Notes: a model not told the origin generated them from the sequence alone. A stretch of DNA of 64,000 nucleotides from Candidatus Fermentimicrarchaeum limneticum (GCA_013426015.1 CP058998.1:310001-374000); one strand, 5' to 3'. Shown: positions 1 through 9,349, counted from the first letter of the stretch. Made by a program: numbers and translations.

Positions 1-303
1 ATTGCGAATATAGTTTCACTGCCTTTCATATGGGTTTTTGTGGTAATCTTCCAATCTCTGATACCCATACTATGCGGCATTCCTCTGCTATTTGCCGAGA
101 TGGGCGTTACATTGCTAGAGTTCGCAGTTATATATCTCATGAATAAGGAATGCCTCAACCAAAAAGAGGCGTTTACAATAAGCTTGATGAATAACCTTGC
201 CAGTTTTATCTTATGGCTCATAATCGTGTTTTTCAGAATCTATCAGGAGGTAGAAGTTATATACAAAAACATACACCTTATGAATAATTACACGGAGGGA
301 TGA
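1..303 (+). CDS. partial membrane protein, C-terminal part
   Basis: The reading frame is open from the first base of the window to the stop at 301-303, so the gene begins outside. The visible 100 residues are strongly hydrophobic with about three membrane segments and end in a short polar tail. An in-frame GTG at 40 exists, but the open frame before it encodes more hydrophobic sequence, so it is probably internal. No family recognised. It lies 43 bp upstream of tldD on the same strand, separated by an AT-rich stretch that holds a TATA-like box. Confidence 0.6.
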   Translation: MANIVSLPFIWVFVVIFQSLIPILCGIPLLFAEMGVTLLEFAVIYLMNKECLNQKEAFTISLMNNLASFILWLIIVFFRIYQEVEVIYKNIHLMNNYTEG

Positions 304-345
304 AATTTTAAATTTTTATGCTCAATTAATTAGCTGGTGTTTTGC

Positions 346-1758
346 ATGCACGAGGAACTTGCTGATTTTGCAGTGAACTATGCTGTTGGGAAAGGAGCTG
401 ACTACGCTGAGGCAAGGGCAGAGCATTCAGAAGGCACTGCGTTCTCAATGAAGAACGGCGTCCTGCACGCCGCTGGATTTGAAAAAGAGGATGGAGTTGG
501 TATAAGGATCATAGTCGGGGGTGCAATGCAGTTCGTCTCCACCAATGAACTTAGCAAGAAGGTTTTGAGAGGCATGCTAGACAGTGCCGTCAGGGCAGCA
601 AGGAAGTCTGCTAGAATCGCCGCAAGGATAGACATGAGCGATGCACCAGTTGAGAAAGCCAGGTATGAGGTGAGGCAGAGGGTCAGGAGCGGCGAGGTTG
701 ATTCACGAGGAAAAATTGAGGAGCTGTTTGACATTGAGTCCGAGCTGAAGGAAAGCAAGGTGAACATCCCCGCAAGGTTCTTCTCGCTTTGTGATGAGGT
801 TGTTTACAAGTATTTCTCCAACTCGCAAGGCAGCAGGATAAATTCGGTTATTCCCTACGTTGGTTTTCATTCTCTTATCACGATTTGCGAGGGCGGGCAG
901 ACCGCACAGAGGAGCATGCAGCTTGACGAGACCGGAGGATGGGAGATAGTGAAGGGCTGGAACCTCCCCTCCAGAGTTCTGGAGGAGGCAAAAGCTCTTT
1001 TCAACAACTTGAAATACGGCAAGCCCGCCCCGAAAGGCAGGGTGGACGTGGTTGCCGCCCCAGAGGTTGTCGGTATCGCAATGCACGAGAGCGTCGGCCA
1101 CCCCTATGAAGCTGACAGGATACTGGGGAGGGAGGCCGCGCAGGCTGGCGAGTCTTTCATGACTCCGGAAATGATCGGGAGCAGGATGGCGAAGGAGTTT
1201 GTAAACGTGGTTGACGACCCTGCGGTGCCTGGAAGCGCTGGTTACTTCATTTTTGATGATGAAGGGGTTAAGGCGAGGAGGAAGTACCTGATAAAGGACG
1301 GGGCCATAAACGAGCTGTTGCACAACAGGGAGACAGCATCCTCGTTGAAGACAATCAGCAATGGTTCTGCGAGGGCGATGAATTACGAGTGCGAGCCGAT
1401 AGTCAGGATGTCGAATACATTTCTGCTGCCGGGGGAACTTTCCGAGGAAGAGATTATTGACGATGTTAAGCTTGGAGTTTACATTAAGAGCTTTATGGAG
1501 TGGAATATAGACGACAAGAGAGTGAACGAGAGGTATGTCGGATGCGAATCATACCTAATAAAAAACGGCGAGATAACGCATCCTGTTAAGAAGCCGGTGC
1601 TTGAGACTACTACATTCGACTTCTTCTCCTCAATAGAAGCAGTTGGGGATAGGGTGGGTTACTACGCCGGCACCTGCGGGAAGGGAGAGCCGATGCAGGG
1701 CGTGCCCGTCTGGATGGGAGGACCTACGATAAAGCTTGGCAGAATAAGACTTGGGTGA
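346..1758 (+). CDS. tldD: TldD metallopeptidase subunit
   Basis: TldD/PmbA (TldE) form a heterodimeric metalloprotease that degrades unfolded peptides and in bacteria processes microcins and CcdA. The family zinc signature HExxxH is present as HESVGH at residues 247-252, followed by the typical EADR segment. Length (470 residues) is normal. I choose ATG 346 over an in-frame GTG at 337 because GGTG at 336-339 sits at ribosome-site distance before it. A TATA-like run of A/T lies at 304-319. It is followed directly by pmbA. Confidence 0.93.
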   Translation: MHEELADFAVNYAVGKGADYAEARAEHSEGTAFSMKNGVLHAAGFEKEDGVGIRIIVGGAMQFVSTNELSKKVLRGMLDSAVRAARKSARIAARIDMSDAPVEKARYEVRQRVRSGEVDSRGKIEELFDIESELKESKVNIPARFFSLCDEVVYKYFSNSQGSRINSVIPYVGFHSLITICEGGQTAQRSMQLDETGGWEIVKGWNLPSRVLEEAKALFNNLKYGKPAPKGRVDVVAAPEVVGIAMHESVGHPYEADRILGREAAQAGESFMTPEMIGSRMAKEFVNVVDDPAVPGSAGYFIFDDEGVKARRKYLIKDGAINELLHNRETASSLKTISNGSARAMNYECEPIVRMSNTFLLPGELSEEEIIDDVKLGVYIKSFMEWNIDDKRVNERYVGCESYLIKNGEITHPVKKPVLETTTFDFFSSIEAVGDRVGYYAGTCGKGEPMQGVPVWMGGPTIKLGRIRLG

Positions 1759-1762
1759 GCTT

Positions 1763-3091
1763 ATGGATTTTGCGTTGCTTGAAAGGATAGTGGGAAGGGC
1801 GGAGGAGCTGGGAGCTGACGATGTTGTTGCGATAGGCGAGGAAGCCCGAGCATGGCAGACAAAATTCGTCAACAACAGGATAGCAACCGGCATGAGCGGC
1901 TATGACAAAGAAGTCTCGCTGTTTGTTTCAAAGGACAGAAAGATTGGCGTAACAACAATAAAGGAATTCTCACGAAGGAGCATAGAGGAATCGGTATCAA
2001 AGCTGCTGAGATTCACAAAGAAGATGCAGCCGAACGAGGAATACTACGGCATAGCTCAGGGTCCTTTTAAATACAAAGTTGTTAAGGGGATATACGACGG
2101 AAGGATTGGGAAGCTCGAGCAGAGGGCTACGGATTTTATTGAGGGGGGGATTAATGCGGCTCTCGCAGAGGGCGCGAAAAGAGCTTCTGGAGTGCTGAAA
2201 TACAATGTAAAGGAAGAGTTTCTTGTGACATCAAGCGATGCACGCTCAAGCGAGAGGAGCTCTGGCGTATATTTCTCAATAAGGGCGCTCGCGGACAAGG
2301 ATGCGTCTGGTCACAAGGTATGCTGTTCAACAACGCTGAGGAATTTCTTCCCTGAAAGGACTGGCGCGAGGGCTGGGCGGATAGCGAAGATGGCTCTCAA
2401 TCCTGTGAAGGGCAGCATTGGAAGGTATGACGTCATTTTCGATCCTTACCCCTTGGCGAACCTTCTGAACATCGCGATGGATTCTGCATCAGCCTTTGCA
2501 GTTGAAGCCGGCTTCTCCTTCTTGAGAGGGAAGCTGGGTAGGAAGGTTGCAAGCAGCGCTGTGACGCTGGTTGATGACGGCAGGCTGCCTCATTGCTTGA
2601 GCTCGTCAAAGTGCGATTCCGAGGGGGTTCCAACCAGAAGAAATGTCGTAATCGACAGGGGGATTCTGAAAACCTATCTCCACAACACCTCAACTGCAAA
2701 GAGATATGGTGTTGAAACTACTGGGAATGCAGGGCTGCTCTCGCCAAAACCGTGTAATGCGGTGCTGAGCAAGGGGGATTACGGAGAGAAGGAACTGTTT
2801 GACGAGGTGAAAAGAGGATTGTACATAACAAACCTTTGGTACACAAGGTTCCAGAATTATGAAACGGGTGATTTCTCAACAATACCACGGGACGGGATAT
2901 TCCTGATTGAGAAGGGCGAGCTGACCAAGTCATTGAAAGAGATACGATTAAGCGACAACATGCTGAGAATGCTTCTGAATGTAGTTGCAGTCTCCAAAAA
3001 ACAGGAGCAGATCATTGGTTGGGAAGTGGAGATCCCTGTGATAACCTCCCATGTACTTGTTAAAGGAGTCAGAGTCACAAAGTCGACCTAA
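1763..3091 (+). CDS. pmbA: PmbA/TldE protease subunit
   Basis: Partner of TldD, about 442 residues. It matches the family overall, including the conserved C-terminal segment GNAGLLSPKPCN and the NLWYTRFQNYETGDFS stretch, but lacks the HExxxH zinc motif as expected for the non-catalytic subunit. ATG 1763 is preceded by GGTGA at 1754-1758, which overlaps the tldD stop region, so the two are translationally linked. An in-frame TTG at 1751 would overlap tldD and is less likely. Confidence 0.92.
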   Translation: MDFALLERIVGRAEELGADDVVAIGEEARAWQTKFVNNRIATGMSGYDKEVSLFVSKDRKIGVTTIKEFSRRSIEESVSKLLRFTKKMQPNEEYYGIAQGPFKYKVVKGIYDGRIGKLEQRATDFIEGGINAALAEGAKRASGVLKYNVKEEFLVTSSDARSSERSSGVYFSIRALADKDASGHKVCCSTTLRNFFPERTGARAGRIAKMALNPVKGSIGRYDVIFDPYPLANLLNIAMDSASAFAVEAGFSFLRGKLGRKVASSAVTLVDDGRLPHCLSSSKCDSEGVPTRRNVVIDRGILKTYLHNTSTAKRYGVETTGNAGLLSPKPCNAVLSKGDYGEKELFDEVKRGLYITNLWYTRFQNYETGDFSTIPRDGIFLIEKGELTKSLKEIRLSDNMLRMLLNVVAVSKKQEQIIGWEVEIPVITSHVLVKGVRVTKST

Positions 3092-3148
3092 CGAAAGGAA
3101 AAGTATTAATAAATTGTCCTGCAATTAGTTTAGCGGCGAGGTGATAGA

Positions 3149-4102
3149 ATGCGAAAGAATGTACTGTTTGTGACAGTTTTTATAATGCTGCTTTTCGCTG
3201 TGGCAATTGCGGCTCCCAAGCCAGACAATGCCGGCATGGGTAACGAATCAGAAGACAAGGGCATGCAGGGCAATGGGAGTGCGAATGCTACTGTCATAAC
3301 GAATAAAGAGAGGGTAAGGGCTAATATACCGATAAATGTGAGCAACCTCCCAGTAGCCGCGCAGATAAGAACGCAGATCCACCAAGTCTTCCTTACAGGG
3401 AGGGGAATTGCGGTGAATCCGGAAAATGAGCTTGATTTCAGGTATATAAGAATTATAACAGGAAGAGTGCTTGTCTCCCCGAATAACATAAGCGAGGAAT
3501 CAAGCAACTCCGCGGATTTGGAGGTTACATGCATAAATACTACCGCAAAGGAGCGGTGCTACCCCCTTGTGAGGGCAGGAGTGCTTTACCTTGATGAGGA
3601 GAGATACAACCTCAGGAACATCGATGTTGACAATGAGTCTGCGACAGCAAGCATCTATAAGAATGATACCGAAGTTGGCAGCATAGCGCTGGTAAAGGTC
3701 GATAAAATGGATGCCGAGATATGGGCTGGAAAGCTCACAGTAAGCGGAACAACCTACTATGCCTATATACTCGGGCTTCAGCACCAATTGAGGGTAACTG
3801 CTGAGGTGCAGGAGAGAGTCCAAGAATACAAGGCCTGCGGCCCGAAGCTGCCAAGCGTGAACGCCACGGAGATATCCAGCTGCAAAAAAGAAGGTGGCAG
3901 GATATACATAGGGAGGGATGAGAACGGTTGCCCGATGGCCCCAACATGCGTCAAAACAAGCTGCCCGCCGGTTACGCCTGTTTCAGCCCAGCTCAGAGTG
4001 AGATGCAGGAACCAGGGAGGGACTCTTGTTGGCGGGGTTGACGATGACGGATGCCCGGTTAGCCAGAAGTGCCTGCTAGCAAGCGGGGAGACTGCGGGGT
4101 GA
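3149..4102 (+). CDS. secreted protein with duplicated Cys-rich C-terminal motif
   Basis: Residues 1-22 form a signal peptide (Lys/Arg then a hydrophobic core ending near AIAA). The middle is beta-rich without recognisable domains. The C-terminal ~80 residues contain two copies of a Cys motif, each with a CKKEGG- or CRNQGG-like start, a DENGCP or DDDGCP turn and a final Cys; such motifs suggest a small disulfide-bonded or metal-binding extracellular module. ATG 3149 follows GAGGTGAT at ideal distance. The next gene (lipoprotein) starts 5 bp after its stop, so they are probably co-expressed. Function unknown. Confidence 0.7.
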   Translation: MRKNVLFVTVFIMLLFAVAIAAPKPDNAGMGNESEDKGMQGNGSANATVITNKERVRANIPINVSNLPVAAQIRTQIHQVFLTGRGIAVNPENELDFRYIRIITGRVLVSPNNISEESSNSADLEVTCINTTAKERCYPLVRAGVLYLDEERYNLRNIDVDNESATASIYKNDTEVGSIALVKVDKMDAEIWAGKLTVSGTTYYAYILGLQHQLRVTAEVQERVQEYKACGPKLPSVNATEISSCKKEGGRIYIGRDENGCPMAPTCVKTSCPPVTPVSAQLRVRCRNQGGTLVGGVDDDGCPVSQKCLLASGETAG

Positions 4103-4107
4103 GATGA

Positions 4108-4329
4108 ATGAAAAAAACAATTGCATTAATCCTGCTGCTCGTCTCAGCCATGCTTTTCGGATGCACGCAGAAAGGTGGAGCGCAGCCCTCGGGAGGCCAG
4201 CCAGGCACGCAGCCAAAAGTGACCGCAGCAGTTGAGGATATTGCGGCTGATGAGCTGGCAAAGCAAATCCCTAGTGGTGAGGAAAACTTCACAGAGCTGG
4301 ATGACATTCTAGTTGGAATGGCCAGCTGA
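4108..4329 (+). CDS. small lipoprotein
   Basis: A 73-residue protein with a lipobox-like LFGC after a hydrophobic signal (Cys at about residue 19), a Gln/Gly/Pro-rich linker and a short acidic tail. Likely a membrane-anchored extracellular protein. It sits immediately after the secreted Cys-motif protein with GAGATGA before its ATG. No function can be assigned. Confidence 0.6.
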   Translation: MKKTIALILLLVSAMLFGCTQKGGAQPSGGQPGTQPKVTAAVEDIAADELAKQIPSGEENFTELDDILVGMAS

Positions 4330-4429
4330 TTTCTTTATTTTTATCCTTTTTTCTGTCGAATCTAGTAGAATTACTAAATCTACTTACCGAAAAAATATGC
4401 AAAGAGATTTAAATTTTATTATATCATAA

Positions 4430-4972
4430 ATGAGTTGTATGATCGAGATCAAATTCTGGGGAAGGGGCGGACAGGGCGCTGTGACTGCGGCTGAACTCCT
4501 TGCTGTTGCTGCTTCAATGGGCGGCAAGTATTCCCAGGCTTTCCCGTTCTTTGGGGTGGAGAGGAGAGGCGCGCCAGTAAAGAGTTTCTGCATGATTGAT
4601 GACAAGCCGATAAGGGTGCATCAGCAGGTCTACAACCCGGATCATGTTGTCATACTCGATGCATCTCTGGTAGGAAGGCCGGACATACTTGAGGGCTTCA
4701 AGAAGAATGGAGTTGTTTTGGTGAATACCAGCAAGCCCAAGAGCCAGATAAAGCTGAGGGCAAAGAATCTTTTCGTTGTTGATGCAACCGGTATTGCGCT
4801 CAAGTACATTGGGAGGCCCATCGTCAACACGGCAATGCTGGGAGCTTTCATAAAGGCAACAAACATCGTTCCGCTCGAGCCTGTGAAAGAGGCTATAAAG
4901 GAGAGGTTCCCAGCTCCGCTGGCTGAGAAGAACATAAAGGCGATAGAGGACTGCTACAACGAAACGAAGTGA
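4430..4972 (+). CDS. porG: 2-oxoacid:ferredoxin oxidoreductase gamma subunit
   Basis: Gamma subunit of the pyruvate/2-oxoacid:ferredoxin oxidoreductase, which decarboxylates 2-oxoacids to acyl-CoA and passes electrons to ferredoxin. The N-terminal FWGRGGQGAVTAAELLA segment, the VERRGAPVKSF motif and the length (180 residues) are characteristic. First gene of a porG-porD-porA-porB cluster in the order known from archaea. Start is ATG 4430 or ATG 4439; an A/T-rich TATA element at 4407-4418 about 20-25 bp upstream suggests a leaderless transcript starting near 4430. Confidence 0.93.
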   Translation: MSCMIEIKFWGRGGQGAVTAAELLAVAASMGGKYSQAFPFFGVERRGAPVKSFCMIDDKPIRVHQQVYNPDHVVILDASLVGRPDILEGFKKNGVVLVNTSKPKSQIKLRAKNLFVVDATGIALKYIGRPIVNTAMLGAFIKATNIVPLEPVKEAIKERFPAPLAEKNIKAIEDCYNETK

Positions 4973-4977
4973 TGTTT

Positions 4978-5250
4978 ATGAAACTACCCATAGCAAAGCC
5001 AAGGACAAGCAGGGAGAACAAGACAGGTGACTGGAGGTCGTTCAGGCCTATTACCGATACTGCGAAGTGCATAAAGTGCGGCACGTGCGTAAGTTTCTGT
5101 CCCGAAGGATGCATAAGCGGCGCGGACGTTAAAAAAAGTCTGCAGGAAAGGGAATTCCCAAAAACAGATTATGATTATTGCAAGGGATGCGGAATATGCG
5201 CGAATGAATGCCCTGTGAAGTGCATCAAAATGGTTCAGGAGGAGAAGTAG
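4978..5250 (+). CDS. porD: 2-oxoacid:ferredoxin oxidoreductase delta subunit (2[4Fe-4S] ferredoxin)
   Basis: Small ferredoxin-like subunit that moves electrons inside the POR complex. Two CxxCxxCxxxC-type clusters are visible: CIKCGTCVSFCPEGC and CKGCGICANECPVKC, enough for two [4Fe-4S] centres. ATG 4978 is chosen because AAGTGATG lies just before it; upstream in-frame GTG/ATG codons at 4969/4972 overlap the porG stop. It ends directly against the porA start at 5251. Confidence 0.92.
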   Translation: MKLPIAKPRTSRENKTGDWRSFRPITDTAKCIKCGTCVSFCPEGCISGADVKKSLQEREFPKTDYDYCKGCGICANECPVKCIKMVQEEK

Positions 5251-6387
5251 ATGGTCAGGAAGACTGTTGAGAGTTCAATCGCAATTGCAGAGGCGGTGAA
5301 AAACTGCGAGCCAGACGTGGTGGCATGCTATCCGATAACCCCGTCCACTCACATAGCCGAGACGCTTGCAAAGTTCTATGCTGACGGCGAGCTGAAGAGC
5401 TACATAACAACCGAATCCGAGTTCGCCTCGATATCCTGCATATGCGGCGCTTCGGCTGCCGGCGGGAGGGCTTTCAGCACAACGAGCAGCCAGGGGCTTG
5501 CGCTGATGCACGAGGTTGTTTACGCTGCCGCAGGTATGAGGCTTCCCATTGCAATGGTTGTTGGTAACAGGGCGCTGAGCGCCCCTCTCAACATATGGTG
5601 CGACCACCAGGATTCTGTTGCTGAGAGGGATTCCGGCTGGATTCAGCTCTACTGCGAGAGCGCGCAGGAGGGAGTCGACACTGCGATACAGGCTTTCAAG
5701 ATTGCCGAGAGTACGATGCTGCCAGCAATGACCTGCATAGATGGATTTTACCTCACCCATACTGTCGAGCCGATTGATGTGCCAACAATGGAGGAAGTGA
5801 GGAGATTCCTTCCAAAATACGAGGCAAAAGTCAAGCTGGATCCTGAAAACCCACTGAGCATAGGCGAGTACGCCCTGCCCGACACATACCAGAGCTTCAG
5901 GGAGGACGTCCACAAGGACAACCTGGCTGCGAAGGGGAAAATTGTCGAGGTGGATAAGGAGTTCGAGCAGATGTTCGGAAGAGGCCATGGGGGGCTTGCG
6001 CAAGGATACGGGCATGAGGATGCCGATTACATATTCATAGGGATGGGAAGCGTTATAGGAAATGCGAAGGAAGCCGTTGACGAGCTGAGGGCAAGGGGGA
6101 AGAAAGTGGGGGTGGTGAAGATAAGGAGCTTCAGGCCATTCCCGGAGGAGGAAGTGAGGAAGCTGCTTGAGGGAAAGAAACACGTTGCGGTCTTTGAGAA
6201 ATCCTACAGCCTGGGAAGCTTCGCCCCGGTATACGCTGATGTTATAAATTCACTGTATCCGCTGAGAAAGAGGCCTGTTGTCTCAAGCTTCATAGGCGGG
6301 CTTGGAGGCAAGGATGTTCCAGTGAAGAGCATACACGAGATATTCAAGATGATAAGGAAGAGGGAGCCTTTGAAAGTATGGTTTTGA
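5251..6387 (+). CDS. porA: 2-oxoacid:ferredoxin oxidoreductase alpha subunit
   Basis: Alpha subunit, 378 residues. It carries the YPITPSTHIAE motif, the FASISCICGASAAGGRAFSTTSSQGL region and the PLNIWCDHQD segment typical of pyruvate-type alpha subunits, followed by the transketolase C-terminal-like domain (VGVVKIRSFRPFP). It forms the thiamine-diphosphate pyrimidine-side domain with the beta subunit. Preceded by an AGGAGGAG ribosome site inside porD and followed 3 bp later by the beta-subunit leader. Substrate specificity (pyruvate versus other 2-oxoacids) is inferred from overall similarity only. Confidence 0.92.
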   Translation: MVRKTVESSIAIAEAVKNCEPDVVACYPITPSTHIAETLAKFYADGELKSYITTESEFASISCICGASAAGGRAFSTTSSQGLALMHEVVYAAAGMRLPIAMVVGNRALSAPLNIWCDHQDSVAERDSGWIQLYCESAQEGVDTAIQAFKIAESTMLPAMTCIDGFYLTHTVEPIDVPTMEEVRRFLPKYEAKVKLDPENPLSIGEYALPDTYQSFREDVHKDNLAAKGKIVEVDKEFEQMFGRGHGGLAQGYGHEDADYIFIGMGSVIGNAKEAVDELRARGKKVGVVKIRSFRPFPEEEVRKLLEGKKHVAVFEKSYSLGSFAPVYADVINSLYPLRKRPVVSSFIGGLGGKDVPVKSIHEIFKMIRKREPLKVWF

Positions 6388-6396
6388 GGTGTGTTG

Positions 6397-7248
6397 ATGG
6401 AGGAGTATTTTTCACCTGGTCACACGGCTTGTGCGGGCTGCGGAATGCCTATTGTGGTTAGGCATGCCCTGAACGTGCTCGGCAAGGACATTATAGTCGT
6501 GAATGCAACGAGCTGCTTGGAGATAGTCTCATCCGCATACCCCAAGAACGCATGGGGCGTTCCGTATGTCCACAGCCTCTTTGAGAATTCCGCGGCAATA
6601 GCTGCAGGTGTGGTTGCTTCATTGAGGGCTAGAGGAAACGACCACACTAAAGTTGTAGTGATTTCAGGCGATGGTTCTACTTATGATATTGGCTTCGGTG
6701 TTCTTTCAGGGATGCTGGAGAGGAATGACGATGTGCTTTACATCTGCTATGACAATGAGGCTTACATGAACACGGGGAACCAGAGGAGCGGTTCCACTCC
6801 CTTCGGTGCTGCAACCACGACAAGCCCTGCGGGAAAAGTGAGGCACGGCAAGATGCAGTGGAAGAAACCGATTGCAGAGATAGTCGCTGCCCATAAGATA
6901 CCCTACGTTGCAACTGCGAGCATAGGCTACATGGCTGATTTTGAGAACAAGGTGAGGAAGGCAAATGACATGAAGGGAGCGAGGTTCATACTGGTGCTTT
7001 CACCCTGCGTAACAGGATGGAACTATGACTCCGCCAAGACAATCGAACTTGCAAAGCTTGCGGTTGACACCGGGCTGTGGATGCTGTATGAGATTGAGGA
7101 CGGTAACTTCAAGCTCAGCCACAGACCGCAGCAGCTGAAGCCAGTTGCCGACTACCTCAAGATGCAGGGCAGGTTCAAGCACCTGAATGAGGATGAAATA
7201 AAGTTCATACAGGAACATGTAAACAAGACATGGGCTGAAATGAAGTGA
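6397..7248 (+). CDS. porB: 2-oxoacid:ferredoxin oxidoreductase beta subunit
   Basis: Thiamine-diphosphate binding subunit. The Cys-containing CAGCGMP segment near the N terminus supplies ligands of the proximal [4Fe-4S] cluster, and GDGSTYDIG followed by YDNEAYMNTGNQ forms the TPP/Mg motif. ATG 6397 is used because GAGGTG stands 5-10 bp upstream; GTG 6391 in the same frame is an alternative. Last gene of the por cluster; its stop abuts the 3' end of a convergent gene. Confidence 0.93.
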   Translation: MEEYFSPGHTACAGCGMPIVVRHALNVLGKDIIVVNATSCLEIVSSAYPKNAWGVPYVHSLFENSAAIAAGVVASLRARGNDHTKVVVISGDGSTYDIGFGVLSGMLERNDDVLYICYDNEAYMNTGNQRSGSTPFGAATTTSPAGKVRHGKMQWKKPIAEIVAAHKIPYVATASIGYMADFENKVRKANDMKGARFILVLSPCVTGWNYDSAKTIELAKLAVDTGLWMLYEIEDGNFKLSHRPQQLKPVADYLKMQGRFKHLNEDEIKFIQEHVNKTWAEMK

Positions 7249-7734
7249 TTAACTTCTTCTCTCTGCGTAAACAGCCCCAACCATGATTATGGATAGTATC
7301 ATAGCGAACGGGTAGAACTCTCCAAGTAGGTCCAATATTGAGGATATATCCAACCCTCCACCGCACTTTTCCACAGCTTTTGCGATGCATACATCTGCAT
7401 TAGAGAAGCAAACTCCTACCTGTGGGTTTTCGCAGTCCTCCTGGTCCGTCCCACTGGATGCTGAATTCTTGCATGCCTCAAGCGTTGCGGCGCACTGATC
7501 TACCTCGGGGCATTTCCCCTCATTGTAATTACTGGCCAGTATAGGATGATGAGTTGCTATGCACGTCTTCGTCTTCTCCTGATATGTGTTATAGCAAGTT
7601 TCGTTCATTTTCCCATTCAGATCAAATGGACACTTTGAGCAGGCTGCTGTGTAGTACTCTCCGGAACACTGCGATGCAGCGTATGTCACCCCGCAGACTA
7701 TAATCCCAATTAACAAGAGTAGTTTTAATTTCAT
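7249..7734 (-). CDS. secreted/membrane Cys-rich protein
   Basis: 161 residues with an N-terminal signal (MKLKLLLLIGIIVCGVTYA), about 14 Cys spread over the extracellular part in a pattern that suggests disulfides, and a C-terminal membrane segment followed by a short basic tail. A TATA-like TTTAAACC on the minus strand at 7757-7764 lies about 25 bp upstream of ATG 7734, fitting a leaderless message. The open frame extends upstream, but that part is antisense to the carbamoyltransferase and not real. Function unknown. Confidence 0.65.
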   Translation of the reverse strand: MKLKLLLLIGIIVCGVTYAASQCSGEYYTAACSKCPFDLNGKMNETCYNTYQEKTKTCIATHHPILASNYNEGKCPEVDQCAATLEACKNSASSGTDQEDCENPQVGVCFSNADVCIAKAVEKCGGGLDISSILDLLGEFYPFAMILSIIMVGAVYAERRS

Positions 7735-7795
7735 GATTGGATATGAGCATAAAGGTTTAAAAAAACACCCACTATAAGAATTGAGAGGTGAAATT

Positions 7796-8719
7796 GTGCA
7801 ACATCTTCTTAGTATGAAGGAACTCGACGGAAAGCAGATTGAGAGTCTGATTGACAAGGCGATTGAGATAAAGAAGAACCAGCATAAATGGTGGAATACG
7901 CTTGACCACAAGACCCTTGCGATGGTCTTCCAGAAGACCTCAACAAGGACGAGAGTGTCTTTCGAGGTTGGGATGACACAACTGGGCGGACATGCAATAT
8001 ATCTGGATTGGAGGACGACACAGTTCGCAATGTCCGATATAAAGGATGAGAGCAAGTGCCTCTCAAGGTATGTGGATATAATAATGGCAAGGCTGCTGAA
8101 GCACGCAGATTTACAGAAGATGGCGGATGCATCAGAGGTGCCGGTGATAAATGGATTATGCGAGAGATACCACCCCTGCCAGTCGTTGGGGGATTTGATG
8201 ACGATTAAAGAACACAAGGGCAAGCTGAGGGGCTTGAAGGTGGTTTACCTCGGAATTGGGAATAATGTCAGCAATACCTTGAGTTTGGGCTGTACAAGGA
8301 CAGGCATGCATTTCACACTGTGCGCTCCTGAGATGGACCCACTCTGCATTGATGATGAGCTTCTTGAGGAAGTGAGAAAGAGCGGCTTGTATAATGAGGA
8401 GAAGGACCCGAAGAAGGCAGTGGAAGGAGCGGACGTTGTCTACACGGACACGTGGGTGAACATGGAAGTGTTCATGGACCCCCGGTTCGAGAAGGAGAAG
8501 GAGAGGAGGATGAAGACATTCATACCTTACCAGTTGAATAGGAAGCTTGTTGAAGGAACAAACGCGCTGATAATGCACGATATGCCGATACACAGGGGTT
8601 ATGAGATAGACGAGTGGTCAATATACGCACCGAATTCGATAATATTCGACCAGGCAGAGAACAGGCTGCACATGCAAAAGGCGATAATGCTATGGCTGCT
8701 GGGGAAGATAAAACTATAA
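7796..8719 (+). CDS. ornithine/aspartate carbamoyltransferase family protein with altered substrate motif
   Basis: 307 residues with the carbamoyl-phosphate site STRTRVSFE (about residues 48-56), the HPCQSLGDL motif (about 126) and the second domain fold of the carbamoyltransferase family. The ornithine-binding HCLP motif of OTCases is replaced by HDMP at about residues 261-264, followed by the usual RG. The key Cys is therefore missing and the amino-acid substrate may not be ornithine. GTG 7796 is chosen because GAGGTGA lies just before it; ATG 7814 is an alternative. Its 3' end overlaps the convergent HAD gene by 6 bp. Confidence 0.8.
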   Translation: MQHLLSMKELDGKQIESLIDKAIEIKKNQHKWWNTLDHKTLAMVFQKTSTRTRVSFEVGMTQLGGHAIYLDWRTTQFAMSDIKDESKCLSRYVDIIMARLLKHADLQKMADASEVPVINGLCERYHPCQSLGDLMTIKEHKGKLRGLKVVYLGIGNNVSNTLSLGCTRTGMHFTLCAPEMDPLCIDDELLEEVRKSGLYNEEKDPKKAVEGADVVYTDTWVNMEVFMDPRFEKEKERRMKTFIPYQLNRKLVEGTNALIMHDMPIHRGYEIDEWSIYAPNSIIFDQAENRLHMQKAIMLWLLGKIKL

Positions 8720-9349
8720 AAATTTAAGCAGCTCTGGTACGGAGTTTAAAATATAATCTGGTTTTGCCGGCCTGAGCCTCTCCAAGGAATGCGCTCCCCA
8801 CGTAACGGCAGCAGTGCTTGTTCCCGCGTTCTTGCCTGCCTGCACATCCTCAAGCATGTCTCCTACATATAAGGCGTCACTAGCCTCAACCTTTATAGCC
8901 TTGAGGGCTTCTTGCACTCCTATAGGATTGGGCTTGAAATCCTTAATTTCGTCGTCAGTGATTACTGCAGTGAAGTAGTCGTATATTACGTTCTTTCTCA
9001 TCTCCTTCTTTATCCTGCCTCCTGTCCCGTTTGATACGAGTCCTATCCTTATTTTCTTTTCATATATCTCTTTCAGCATCTCCTTGACTCCTGCGAAAAG
9101 ATGAATCTCTCCTTCCATCTCATGGAATCTCTTCAGCCAGTGGTTGTCCACCTCTTCCCACTTGTTTTCTGGTATGCCGTGCATTGCATAGTATTTGTGG
9201 TAGTTCACAATGAAGGTTTCTCTGAAATAATCGCATGTCAGATTCAGGTTCGCATATTTCTTGAAAAGTTCCCCATATATCTTGAAGGATGTATCTATCG
9301 AATCGTAGAGAGTCCCATCCCAGTCGAAAAGAACTGCCTTGAATCGCAT
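8714..9349 (-). CDS. HAD-superfamily hydrolase (phosphoglycolate phosphatase-like)
   Basis: 211 residues with all four HAD motifs: DWDGTLYDS (motif I, nucleophile Asp near residue 9), SNGTG (motif II), a Lys in DFKPNP (motif III) and GDMLEDVQAGKNAG (motif IV). The helical cap between motifs I and II resembles PGP/beta-phosphoglucomutase types. A minus-strand TATA box (ATTTTATAAT at 9371-9380) stands about 25 bp before ATG 9349, so the message is probably leaderless. The phosphorylated substrate cannot be told from sequence. Confidence 0.85.
   Translation of the reverse strand: MRFKAVLFDWDGTLYDSIDTSFKIYGELFKKYANLNLTCDYFRETFIVNYHKYYAMHGIPENKWEEVDNHWLKRFHEMEGEIHLFAGVKEMLKEIYEKKIRIGLVSNGTGGRIKKEMRKNVIYDYFTAVITDDEIKDFKPNPIGVQEALKAIKVEASDALYVGDMLEDVQAGKNAGTSTAAVTWGAHSLERLRPAKPDYILNSVPELLKFL

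Noticed and set aside
7735-8223. N-terminal extension of the minus-strand Cys-rich protein
   Set aside because: Lies antisense to the carbamoyltransferase; the signal peptide and TATA box place the real start at 7734.
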